From: Methanobacteriota archaeon
Lineage (GTDB): Archaea; Altiarchaeota; Altiarchaeia; IMC4; QMZM01
Assembly (NCBI GenBank): GCA_903930485.1
Contig: CAIYYO010000294.1
Coordinates: 1 to 8,753, forward strand
Length of the DNA stretch: 8,753 nucleotides
Reading direction: 5' to 3'
Part shown: positions 1 to 5,699 of the stretch, in pieces
Layout of the letters: each line of letters opens with the position of its first letter
Position numbering within the stretch: position 1 is the stretch's first letter
Translations under genes and position numbers: made by a program
The notes under the pieces: model-generated
Told to the model about the DNA's origin: nothing
Seen by the model: the letters and a program-made list of their open reading frames with translations, nothing else
Databases searched by the model: none

Positions 1-656
1 GCCTTCTCAACAGCTGTCTCAGCTATCTTGGACTCCGGAACGGCTTCGACCGGCTTCACCCTAGGTATCACGTCTATCTGGTCCGGGAACACTATATCCG
101 GCGGGACGATCTTGACCGTGACGCCTATGACGCCGGCTTTCAGATACGCCTGGGTCGAACCCTGCCTGACGAGTTTCGCGGAATCACCTACTTTCCTCAT
201 GTATCCCTGCAGGTACTTCTCCTGCTTGGCCCTTCCGCCTTTGCCGATGATCTTTCCCGCGATTATTATCTCTACTCCTCTGGCGCCTGATCCCATCGCC
301 GACCGAACAGCCCTGTACACGACACGTCTCCGGTTCATGCCTTTTTCAAGGGATTGCGCTATCCTTCGCGCGACGATGTTTGCGTCAAGGTTCGGGTTTT
401 CGACTGCCTGCACGTCTATTGCCGGATTGTCTATGCCGTATTTTTCTTTCAGGAATTTGGTGAGCTTGTTTATCCTTCTGCCTTTCTTTCCGATGACAAG
501 CGGGGGCTTTTCCACGTATAGCACCACCCTTGTCGCTAGAGGCGTTTTTTGTATGTTTATTCCCGAGTATCCTGCGCCTTCGAGCTCGTGCCGCAGGAAG
601 GTCTCTATCTCCGAGCGTATGATCCCTTCCTGGATGAAATGCTTCTCCATTGCCAT
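1..656 (-). CDS. rps3: 30S ribosomal protein uS3, archaeal type (partial, C-terminus cut by window edge)
   Basis: Small-subunit protein uS3 sits at the mRNA entry side of the 30S head. My minus-strand translation from the ATG at 656 gives 218 open codons with no stop before base 1, so the C-terminal end is missing. The protein begins MAMEKHFIQEGIIRSEIE. It carries a type II KH domain with the motif VIGKKGRRI (about residues 54-62, GxxG = GKKG). The C-terminal uS3 domain follows, with the archaeal signature GVIGVTVKIVPPD near residues 175-187. A second ATG lies two codons in (650); the first is preferred because five A bases precede it directly, as at several other starts here. It lies 15 bases after the uL22 stop, as expected for the archaeal S10 operon. 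No Shine-Dalgarno is visible. Family assignment is secure; only the 3' end is unknown. Confidence 0.96.
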   Translation of the reverse strand, partial: MAMEKHFIQEGIIRSEIETFLRHELEGAGYSGINIQKTPLATRVVLYVEKPPLVIGKKGRRINKLTKFLKEKYGIDNPAIDVQAVENPNLDANIVARRIAQSLEKGMNRRRVVYRAVRSAMGSGARGVEIIIAGKIIGKGGRAKQEKYLQGYMRKVGDSAKLVRQGSTQAYLKAGVIGVTVKIVPPDIVFPDQIDVIPRVKPVEAVPESKIAETAVEK

Positions 657-671
657 TTTTTGTGAATGTTT

Positions 672-1118
672 TTATCTTTTCTCTTTGACGATTGCTTGTA
701 TGCTGACGTATTGCGTTTTCCAGGCCTTCCATCTGCCTTTCGGCTTTCTTCTCTTCCTTGACGGACCTTTGTTTGCCTGGATGTTGATTATCTCAAGATT
801 TTCGGTATCGAGTCCTTTATAGTCTGCGTTCGACTGCGCGTTCCGCAGGACTTTCAGCGCCTCGTTGGCCACCTTCTTAGGGTATTTAGCAATGCCTACG
901 CCGGATACCTGGGACACTCCTTTAAGGTATTTCCTGAAAGGTATCGGCTTCTCTAATGCAACGACGCCTTCGAGAAGGTTTATCGCTTCATCGAGATTCA
1001 TCCCGCGCAGGGCATCGCATACTACTACTGTTTTCTTGAAGGAGATGTCCAGGTCCTTTCCTATGGCTTTCGCGATCCTGCTCTCGTCCTTTGGCTTAAG
1101 CGCGTAATCTAATTCCAT
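672..1118 (-). CDS. rpl22: 50S ribosomal protein uL22, archaeal type
   Basis: Large-subunit protein uL22 binds 23S rRNA and sends a beta-hairpin into the peptide exit tunnel. The 148-residue product has the usual archaeal length. The body has the expected family pattern: SFKKTVVVCDALRG (about 26-39), then the LEKPIPFRKYLKG region, then NEALKVLRNAQSNADYKGLD (84-103). A very basic tunnel-loop segment, GPSRKRRKPKGRWK (118-131), comes before the final strand YVSIQAIV. The C-terminal loop is more divergent than the usual archaeal RAMGR-type sequence, but basic charge is kept. The ATG at 1118 is preceded by AAAAG and no clear Shine-Dalgarno. A 24-base spacer separates it from the uS19 stop. Confidence 0.96.
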   Translation of the reverse strand: MELDYALKPKDESRIAKAIGKDLDISFKKTVVVCDALRGMNLDEAINLLEGVVALEKPIPFRKYLKGVSQVSGVGIAKYPKKVANEALKVLRNAQSNADYKGLDTENLEIINIQANKGPSRKRRKPKGRWKAWKTQYVSIQAIVKEKR

Positions 1119-1142
1119 CTTTTCTATCTATTGCTTTATTGC

Positions 1143-1553
1143 TTATTTAACCGGCACGAACAACGAAGACCTCGTCGCGCCTACTCCCGGAGCGCTGTGC
1201 TTCACAGGCTTCCTGTTCAGCGAGAACTCGCCGAGGTACTGACCTATCATTTCAATCGTTATGTTGACTCTTAGGAATTCCTTGCCGTTGTATATCTCGA
1301 AATCCATTCCCACCATCTCGGGAAGGATCGGCATGTCCCTGCACATCGTGCGCACGGGCTTGGCCTTGTTTCCGGCGTCCATCTCCTTGCGCCTCTCCCG
1401 GATGGTTGCCAGAAGTTTCTTCTGCATCTCGGAAAAGCCCCTCTTCAGAGTCCTTCTCATCCTAGAGGGCATTAAGTTCACGAGCTCGTCCATTGATTTG
1501 GCCTGCAGCTCTTCTATCTCGAATCCGCGGTATGTGATCTTCTTTTTAGCCAT
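1143..1553 (-). CDS. rps19: 30S ribosomal protein uS19, archaeal type
   Basis: uS19 lies in the head of the small subunit near the A-site finger and the uS13 contact. The 136-residue product has the longer archaeal N-terminal region (residues 1-65, basic and helical). The core domain follows: KPVRTMCRDMPILPEMVG (about 65-82), YNGKEF, and the C-terminal GQYLGEFSLNRKPVKHSAPG with GVGATRSS, which is diagnostic of the archaeal/eukaryotic branch. The ATG at 1553 is only two bases after the uL2 stop. It has the clearest Shine-Dalgarno of the operon (GAGG at 1559-1562, five bases before the ATG), lying inside the end of uL2. This suggests coupled translation of the two genes. Confidence 0.97.
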   Translation of the reverse strand: MAKKKITYRGFEIEELQAKSMDELVNLMPSRMRRTLKRGFSEMQKKLLATIRERRKEMDAGNKAKPVRTMCRDMPILPEMVGMDFEIYNGKEFLRVNITIEMIGQYLGEFSLNRKPVKHSAPGVGATRSSLFVPVK

Positions 1554-1555
1554 TT

Positions 1556-2287
1556 TTACCTCTTACGCCTTCCGGTCCTGCTGGGCGCTATGTGCCCGAC
1601 TTTTCTGCCTGGCGGAGTATTCCTCGCAACCGATGCCGGTCGTCCGGTATATCCGTGCGATCCTCCTCCGTGCGGGTGGTTGCATGCGTTCATCGCGACG
1701 CCTCTCACACGCGGGTAGAGCTTGTTCCTTGCGCCCATCTTATAAAAATTCTGGCTCGCGTGGACCATCGGCTTCTCGGTCCTGCCGCCTCCTGCGACCA
1801 AACCTACCGTAGCTCTCGAATTGCTGCTCAAGGTAATGGTCTTCTTTGACGGAAGTCTCAAGAAGGTCTTGCCCGCCTCTTTATCGTGCGAAATGATGAA
1901 CGCTGAAAGCCCTGAGGAGCGGACGATCTTTCCGCCGTCGCCGGGCCGTATCTCGACGTTGTAAACAGAAGTCCCTTCAGGTATGTTCCCGATGGATAGT
2001 ATGTTCCCGTTCTCGACCTTGGCTCCGGGACCGATCTGCACCCACTGGCCTACTCGAAGGCCTTCGGATGCTATGAGCATTAATTCCCTGAAGTCTTCGA
2101 GCAGTACTTTCGCGACCGGCGCAGTCCTTGCCGCATCGTCTATGATGTCTATGACCTGCCCGCCTATGCCTTCTGCGTAATCTTTATTCAGAGGATATGC
2201 GACGCCTTTGATCTTGAACCTGTGCGTAGGCACCTGGTACCTTGGCCCTCCGCGGCCCCGCCTCCTTGTGATAATACGTTTGCCCAT
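1556..2287 (-). CDS. rpl2: 50S ribosomal protein uL2, archaeal type
   Basis: uL2 is a primary 23S rRNA-binding protein next to the peptidyl-transferase centre and is needed for subunit joining. The 243-residue product has the normal archaeal length. It starts MGKRIITRRRGRGGPRYQ and contains an OB-like domain (about 40-115, with NIPEGTSVYNVEIRPGDGGK) followed by the SH3-like domain. The C-terminal loop has VRGVAMNACNHPHGGG near 194-209, and the tail RNTPPGRKVGHIAPSRTGRR is typical of archaea. The residue before the conserved histidine is Asn203 (codon AAC), where the family normally has Asp, and Cys202 replaces the usual Val. The ATG at 2287 follows a 24-base spacer after uL23, which ends in a tandem TAATAA stop. 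Only a weak AAGAGA precedes the ATG. Confidence 0.97.
   Translation of the reverse strand: MGKRIITRRRGRGGPRYQVPTHRFKIKGVAYPLNKDYAEGIGGQVIDIIDDAARTAPVAKVLLEDFRELMLIASEGLRVGQWVQIGPGAKVENGNILSIGNIPEGTSVYNVEIRPGDGGKIVRSSGLSAFIISHDKEAGKTFLRLPSKKTITLSSNSRATVGLVAGGGRTEKPMVHASQNFYKMGARNKLYPRVRGVAMNACNHPHGGGSHGYTGRPASVARNTPPGRKVGHIAPSRTGRRKR
1559..1562 (-). promoter_or_regulatory. Shine-Dalgarno for uS19 inside the uL2 3' end
   Basis: Read on the minus strand the sequence is AAGAGGTAAAAATG. GAGG is five bases before the uS19 ATG and overlaps the last codon of uL2 next to its TAA stop. It is the only convincing Shine-Dalgarno I see among the ribosomal genes of the window, and it supports the ATG at 1553 as the start. 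Confidence 0.6.
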
Positions 2288-2311
2288 TCTCTTATTTCTA
2301 TTGATTTGTTA

Positions 2312-2572
2312 TTATAATACCCCGAAGTGCGAAGCCACTTCCTCGGCTGAAAACTCAGGCGCAAGCTTTACATGAACTTTCTTGTTACCCTGCACCGTAT
2401 TCATGCTGTGTACCCGGACCACTTTAACGCTGTACAAAGACTCAATGGCCTCCTTCACGTCCTTTCGGGTAGACTCGGAACTCACTATGAAGCTTAATTT
2501 GTTCTCCTTCTCCCGGAGCATTGTCGCCTTCTCGCCCATCAGCGGGTAGCGTATGACTTTATGAGGATCCAT
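2312..2572 (-). CDS. rpl23: 50S ribosomal protein uL23, archaeal type
   Basis: uL23 lies at the exit of the peptide tunnel and is the docking point for signal recognition particle and other nascent-chain factors. I chose the ATG at 2572, giving 86 residues beginning MDPHKVIRYPLMGEKA. This lies two bases after the uL4 stop. A GGAAG is present seven bases upstream of the ATG. A GTG at 2578, in frame and overlapping the uL4 stop as GTGA, would add two residues (MK) but would place GGAAG too close. Family features are the YPLMGEKA motif, KENKLSFIVSSESTRKDVKE, and the C-terminal VKLAPEFSAEEVASHFGVL, close to the archaeal consensus. Stop is TAA, immediately followed by a second in-frame TAA. Confidence 0.94.
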   Translation of the reverse strand: MDPHKVIRYPLMGEKATMLREKENKLSFIVSSESTRKDVKEAIESLYSVKVVRVHSMNTVQGNKKVHVKLAPEFSAEEVASHFGVL

Positions 2573-2574
2573 TT

Positions 2575-3372
2575 TCACGCTTCCATCAACTTGTCGATTC
2601 CTTCAAAAGCCGTCTTCGTCCAGACGGTCAGCCTGCCTGCATGCGTCCCGGGCGCGAAAAGTTCCGGATCTAGGGTGTTCATCTCTGCAACGTCTATTCC
2701 CGGGATGTTCCTTGCGCTCTTGAATATGCCTTCGTCTTTGCTCACGATTATGAGGACGCTCTTCTTCTTGCGATACGGGCGTCCACGCAGCTTGCCTCTG
2801 CCGGCCCGGATCGTTTTATTGTCGGCTCTTTCAAGGTCTGCGGTTAGTCCGAGGGCGTTCAACGCTTCTATGACGTCTCTTGTCTTGCTTATCTTGGCAA
2901 ATATGTCTTCCACGACGAGGGGCACTTCGGCCAGCCCTTCTGTTGCATGTCCTCTCCCTTTTACCAGCGTTTTATCCTGCGTAGCCGCTATCGCTGATTT
3001 GAGTGCGAATATGTATTCCTTGTTGTTTATCTTCTTGGTGAAATCTTTCCCTTTCGGCGGATGAGCCCTGTGTCCACCGACAGAGTTCGGCACCAGCCGG
3101 ACCTTTCCGAGACCTCCGCCTCCGGTCTTTTCCCTCGGCAGACGGCTCATGCCCCGGTTGATCGTCATCCTGTAGGCGCCTTTCCTTCGACCGAAGTAGT
3201 CAGCGCTGCTCTGCAAGCCGGACCCTACCATGTTGGCGTAAGGCTGGCGTCTGCTGCTCTGCAGCGCGACGACGGCTTTCTGTATGAGGTCGGGCCTGTA
3301 TTCGGTCTCGAAGACCTTCGGCATCTCGACCTTGCCGACTACTTTACCCTTCAATGAGTATACGTTAACCAT
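2575..3372 (-). CDS. rpl4: 50S ribosomal protein uL4, archaeal type
   Basis: uL4 binds 23S rRNA and its extended loop lines the narrow part of the exit tunnel. From the ATG at 3372 the product has 265 residues and begins MVNVYSLKGKVVGKVEMP, matching the archaeal N-terminus (xxNVYSLxG). A GTG at 3384, directly after the uL3 stop, would add four residues (MIQK); the ATG is preferred for its fit to the family and its A-tract. The tunnel loop is residues 60-107: FGRRKGAYRMTINRGMSR, glycine-rich GGGGLGKVRLVPNSVGG, then HRAHPPK. The globular domain has KTIRAGRGKLRGRPYRKKKS (186-205), and the C-terminus ends LTVWTKTAFEGIDKLMEA. It is the second gene of the operon and lies 12 bases after uL3. Confidence 0.95.
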   Translation of the reverse strand: MVNVYSLKGKVVGKVEMPKVFETEYRPDLIQKAVVALQSSRRQPYANMVGSGLQSSADYFGRRKGAYRMTINRGMSRLPREKTGGGGLGKVRLVPNSVGGHRAHPPKGKDFTKKINNKEYIFALKSAIAATQDKTLVKGRGHATEGLAEVPLVVEDIFAKISKTRDVIEALNALGLTADLERADNKTIRAGRGKLRGRPYRKKKSVLIIVSKDEGIFKSARNIPGIDVAEMNTLDPELFAPGTHAGRLTVWTKTAFEGIDKLMEA

Positions 3373-3384
3373 TTTTTGAATCAC

Positions 3385-4374
3385 TTAGACCCCCTGCTTC
3401 GAGGACTGGTCTATATAGGTTATCTCGTAACCTGCTTCTTTCTTCGGCAGCCTCGGAGGGCTGAACCTTATAAGTCTCTTCGCCGGCCCGGGAACCGAAC
3501 CGAATAACAGGATGTATGAGCCTTTTATCTCCCCGTAGTTCAGGAATCCGCCCTTCGGGTTCACGGCTTTGCCGTCCTTGCCTATTTCGAGAACCATCTT
3601 GTTGTACTCGGTCCTCGTATGATAGCCAAGCTGCCCGGGAAGAGGCCACAGCCAAAGCTTCCTTGCCGGAGTCCATGCCCCGCCTGTTCCCCCGTGTCTT
3701 CTTCCTTTCTCTGTCTTGCGCGGCTGTATCCTGGTACCTATCCTTGTGATAATGCCTTCGTAACCCTTGCCTTTGGAAACAGCGTGAACGTCGAAGAACT
3801 TGTTCTTTGACAGGACTTCTTCGGCTGTTATCTCTTTTCCAAGGACTTTTTTCGCGTATTCGAATTTCTCCTTCACGGTCCCGCCTAATGCGATCTCCAT
3901 AAGGTCGGGAGATTTCTTGGATAAAGTGGTAAGGCTCGGCTGGGTCTCGACTATGATCCGTACATCGGTTATGTCTTCGAGACCGGATTCGATCTCTTTC
4001 AGGCCGCCCTCGGTATCGATCTTCTTGGGCAGGGTTATGCTCTTTTTTATCGCATCGCCCAAGCCTGACGCGTACACGTCGGTCACGACTGCTTTACCGT
4101 GGTATCCCTTCCTGTAAGCCCTTACTGCGGCTACTATCATCGGCGGGGCTTCTACGACGGTTACAGGTATGAATATCTCAAGTCCCGCGGTCGGTGTGTG
4201 CTTTCTTTTGTCAACCGCCATCACGTGGGTCATGCCTGCCTTGTATCCTGCGAAACCGAGAGCTTTGGCGTCTTTCGAGACCTTCCATGAATGAATCCTC
4301 GGAGTCTCGCTCTTCGCCCTCTTCCTGGGCTTGAAGCCTAGCGAGCCCCTGCGGGGCCTGTTACGTTGTGCCAT
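3385..4374 (-). CDS. rpl3: 50S ribosomal protein uL3, archaeal type; first gene of the ribosomal operon
   Basis: uL3 is an early assembly protein whose extensions reach the peptidyl-transferase centre and the A-site gate. From the ATG at 4374 the product has 329 residues. It begins MAQRNRPRRGSLGFKPRKRA, matching the archaeal N-terminus, and contains LGFAGYKAGMTHVMAVD (39-55) and KGKGYEGIITRIGTR (201-215). The central extension is GRRHGGTGGAWTPARKL with GQLGYHTRTEYNK (224-259), and GSVPGPAKRLIRF lies near 292-304. The frame stays open to an ATG at 4440, but those 22 extra residues are hydrophobic, unlike any uL3, and span the TATA box, so that start is rejected. Spacing between TATA box and ATG suggests a leaderless or nearly leaderless mRNA. 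Confidence 0.97.
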   Translation of the reverse strand: MAQRNRPRRGSLGFKPRKRAKSETPRIHSWKVSKDAKALGFAGYKAGMTHVMAVDKRKHTPTAGLEIFIPVTVVEAPPMIVAAVRAYRKGYHGKAVVTDVYASGLGDAIKKSITLPKKIDTEGGLKEIESGLEDITDVRIIVETQPSLTTLSKKSPDLMEIALGGTVKEKFEYAKKVLGKEITAEEVLSKNKFFDVHAVSKGKGYEGIITRIGTRIQPRKTEKGRRHGGTGGAWTPARKLWLWPLPGQLGYHTRTEYNKMVLEIGKDGKAVNPKGGFLNYGEIKGSYILLFGSVPGPAKRLIRFSPPRLPKKEAGYEITYIDQSSKQGV

Positions 4375-4664
4375 TTTTTTCTGTTTATGAAGTATATAAA
4401 ATATGAACGCGGTGAGGATAAAAATTATGGACTCAGTCATTAAAAATGCCGGGCAGGAGAGTATTTACAGGATGTCTGCATACCTACTGGAATCGAGCAT
4501 ATTTCGTATCCTCTGCATAACGGTTAAATGTCTAATTTAATAATATTAAGATTAGGAGCGAGGATATAAAAATGAGGCCATGATCGGTCGGGCCCAAGTC
4601 GTCAACCATGGACCTTATCGGAGACACAGAAAAGACAAAACCATATTCTCAAATGATAAATGCA
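4375..4664. other. Intergenic region between the ribosomal operon and the Yip1 gene; no convincing gene
   Basis: The right part of this stretch is downstream of the Yip1-family gene and the left part is upstream of uL3. Only very short frames occur: 17 codons on the minus strand from the ATG at 4518, 25 codons on the minus strand from an ATG near 4610, and about 47 codons on the plus strand from 4580 that run into the Yip1 coding region. None resembles a known protein. A TATA-like GATATAAAA lies at 4563-4571 on the plus strand, and its reverse (TTTTTATATC) could serve the minus strand. The AT-rich part at 4525-4555 could be promoter or spacer. I see no tRNA, repeat array or mobile-element ends. 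Confidence 0.6.
4393..4400 (-). promoter_or_regulatory. TATA box of the ribosomal protein operon
   Basis: On the minus strand the sequence is TTTATATA, a close match to the archaeal TATA box. Its upstream end is 26 bases before the uL3 ATG at 4374. Archaeal transcription usually starts about 22-27 bases downstream of the box centre, so the predicted start site falls at or very near the ATG. The upstream BRE (GTTCATAT) is not a strong purine-rich match. Confidence 0.65.
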
Positions 4665-5195
4665 TCAGGATAGGTGAAATAATTCCAACAAACTCACAAC
4701 AGCTATGCCAGATGCTAAAAGGATAGTCATCGCTTTCCATACAGAAATTTCATAAACACGTTTCACGGTCACTACCAGATATATCAACGACACCGGAAGA
4801 AAAATATTTCCGATGAAAGGGATGATCATCAGGAACTGAGGAAGGCTGCTGTATGATGAAGCCGAGAAGTAGCCGGTCAGGCTTGCTTTTCCCCCCATGA
4901 TTCGAGCAAGTGCGTGGACTATTCCCACAGTTATAATTAGATAGATTATCAGACCCACACCTGTCCAGAAAAACCTCTCAAAAAACCAGGAGACATATGT
5001 AAACCAATAATCTGAGTGTGCGATTCCACCCAGGACCTTTGGGCCGTAATCAGATAAAGAACGCCATACAAGAAGTCCCAAAAACAATGTTGATCCCTGC
5101 AGGAAGGCATTTGGATCTTCGGCAATCTCTTTAAAAACCTTTTTTTCAAAGAACATGAAACGCTTTATTCTGCAGGCATCAATTAAATGGTCCAT
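4665..5195 (-). CDS. Yip1-domain family membrane protein
   Basis: This is a 176-residue integral membrane protein that I assign to the Yip1-domain family. The evidence is the cytoplasmic N-terminus (FFEKKVFKEIAEDPNAFLQG, about 15-34), the helix ending in a basic ALARIMGGKASLTGYFSASS loop (95-114), and the helix pair ending VTVKRVYEISVWKAMTILLAS (about 142-162). That order, a GGK/S loop and a later K/R-x-V/H-x-x-S-xxKA segment, is typical of prokaryotic Yip1 proteins, whose function is unknown. Predicted membrane segments are about 33-46 (weak), 75-97, 115-128, 129-145 and 154-172. The ATG at 5195 is supported by a TATA box about 30 bases upstream; an ATG at 5156 (residue 14) is possible. Hand counts on four 60-base lines of the gene gave 24, 24, 24 and 35 GC, against 36 and 37 in lines sampled from uL2 and RPA, so it is relatively AT-rich. 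Confidence 0.78.
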   Translation of the reverse strand: MDHLIDACRIKRFMFFEKKVFKEIAEDPNAFLQGSTLFLGLLVWRSLSDYGPKVLGGIAHSDYWFTYVSWFFERFFWTGVGLIIYLIITVGIVHALARIMGGKASLTGYFSASSYSSLPQFLMIIPFIGNIFLPVSLIYLVVTVKRVYEISVWKAMTILLASGIAVVSLLELFHLS

Positions 5196-5223
5196 ATCTT
5201 ATACAATATATGTTATTTATTTC

Positions 5224-5232
5224 TTATATATA
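5224..5232 (-). promoter_or_regulatory. TATA box of the Yip1-family gene
   Basis: On the minus strand the bases read TATATATAA, about 30-37 bases before the ATG at 5195. This predicts a start site within a few bases of the ATG and thus a very short leader. The surrounding 5196-5260 is strongly AT-rich, so the exact box is uncertain; a second TATA-like stretch at 5203-5211 is too close to the ATG. Confidence 0.45.
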
Positions 5233-5300
5233 GATATTGATTATATTTTATGTTTATTTTGTGTTATCTTTGGTATTGGAGGGCCTATTTATTCTCTGAC

Positions 5301-5310
5301 TTTTAATATC
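5301..5310 (+). promoter_or_regulatory. Possible TATA box and ribosome binding site of the thioredoxin-like gene
   Basis: TTTTAATATC is centred about 25 bases before the ATG at 5330, the spacing expected for a leaderless transcript. Alternatively, the TTATATTTTA at 5241-5250 would give a leader of roughly 60 bases containing AGGAGA at 5313-5318, a Shine-Dalgarno-like sequence 11 bases from the ATG. The sequence alone does not decide between the two. Confidence 0.35.
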
Positions 5311-5329
5311 ACAGGAGAAATTAGTTAAA

Positions 5330-5632
5330 ATGGGCAAATCTTTCGACGACGAAATAAAGGGCATGGACCACGTCTTTGTCTTGTTCTACGCCTCATGGTG
5401 CCCTTTCTCACAGGATTTCCTGCCGATATTCGAAGATTACGCAAAAAGCAATCCCAAGGAATGTTTGAGCATCGTCATCGACGACCGGCCCGACTTGTGC
5501 GAAAAATACTCCATTAGATGCTATCCCACCGTCATCCTGTTCAAAAAAGGCAAGGCATTCAAACGACTTGACGCCGGACACGGTATCGGCTTGACCGCCA
5601 AACAGCTGAAAAGTCTCACGAGCGAGCAGTAG
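5330..5632 (+). CDS. Small thioredoxin-like protein with a CxxS active site
   Basis: This 100-residue protein has a complete thioredoxin fold and no signal peptide, so it should be cytoplasmic. Strand VFVLFYASWCPFSQDF (15-30) holds the active-site region. The helix LPIFEDYAKSNP follows, then the strand LSIVIDD and the loop SIRCYPTVILFKKGK (61-75) with the cis-proline Pro66. Where thioredoxins have CxxC, this protein has Cys24-Pro-Phe-Ser27, so the resolving cysteine is a serine. Further cysteines are Cys45, Cys57 and Cys64; Cys64 is two residues before the cis-proline, the position of Cys73 in human thioredoxin 1. The length is close to a minimal thioredoxin. A CxxS protein would be expected to act as a monothiol, isomerase-like or substrate-trapping protein rather than as a classic dithiol reductase. 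A hairpin and T-tract follow the stop. The natural partner is unknown. Confidence 0.85.
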   Translation: MGKSFDDEIKGMDHVFVLFYASWCPFSQDFLPIFEDYAKSNPKECLSIVIDDRPDLCEKYSIRCYPTVILFKKGKAFKRLDAGHGIGLTAKQLKSLTSEQ

Positions 5633-5664
5633 ATGCCTGTAGGCATGGCTTCGCCAGATTTTTT
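5633..5664 (+). terminator. Hairpin plus T-tract terminator after the thioredoxin-like gene
   Basis: Directly after the TAG stop comes ATGCC-TGTA-GGCAT (5633-5646, 5-bp stem, 4-base loop). TGGC-TTC-GCCA (5646-5656) follows, then GA and six T bases (5659-5664). Archaeal termination needs mainly the T-tract, and the hairpins strengthen the case. It suggests that the thioredoxin and DUF4405 genes are at least partly separate transcripts. Confidence 0.6.
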
Positions 5665-5688
5665 ATTCGCCGGCTTGAATATGTAACT

Positions 5689-5694
5689 GGGGGA
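5689..5694 (+). promoter_or_regulatory. Shine-Dalgarno supporting the TTG start of the DUF4405 gene
   Basis: GGGGGA ends five bases before the TTG at 5700. No ATG or GTG start fits: the nearest upstream ATG (5681) is followed at once by TAA, and no in-frame ATG follows before residue 50. This decides the TTG as the start. Confidence 0.5.
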
Positions 5695-5699
5695 CGTAT

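Noticed and set aside
28..822. Long plus-strand open frame of 264 codons opposite uS3 and uL22
   Set aside because: It lies opposite two certain ribosomal genes, has a composition typical of a reverse-strand shadow and resembles no protein.
4375..4440. N-terminal extension of uL3 by 22 hydrophobic residues from the ATG at 4440
   Set aside because: It would include the TATA box, does not fit any uL3, and the ATG at 4374 gives the expected archaeal N-terminus.
4589..4612. Minus-strand 25-codon frame MVDDLGPTDHGLIFISSLLI and onward near 4610
   Set aside because: Very short, with no ribosome binding site and no recognisable domain; the hydrophobic end follows from AT-rich sequence.
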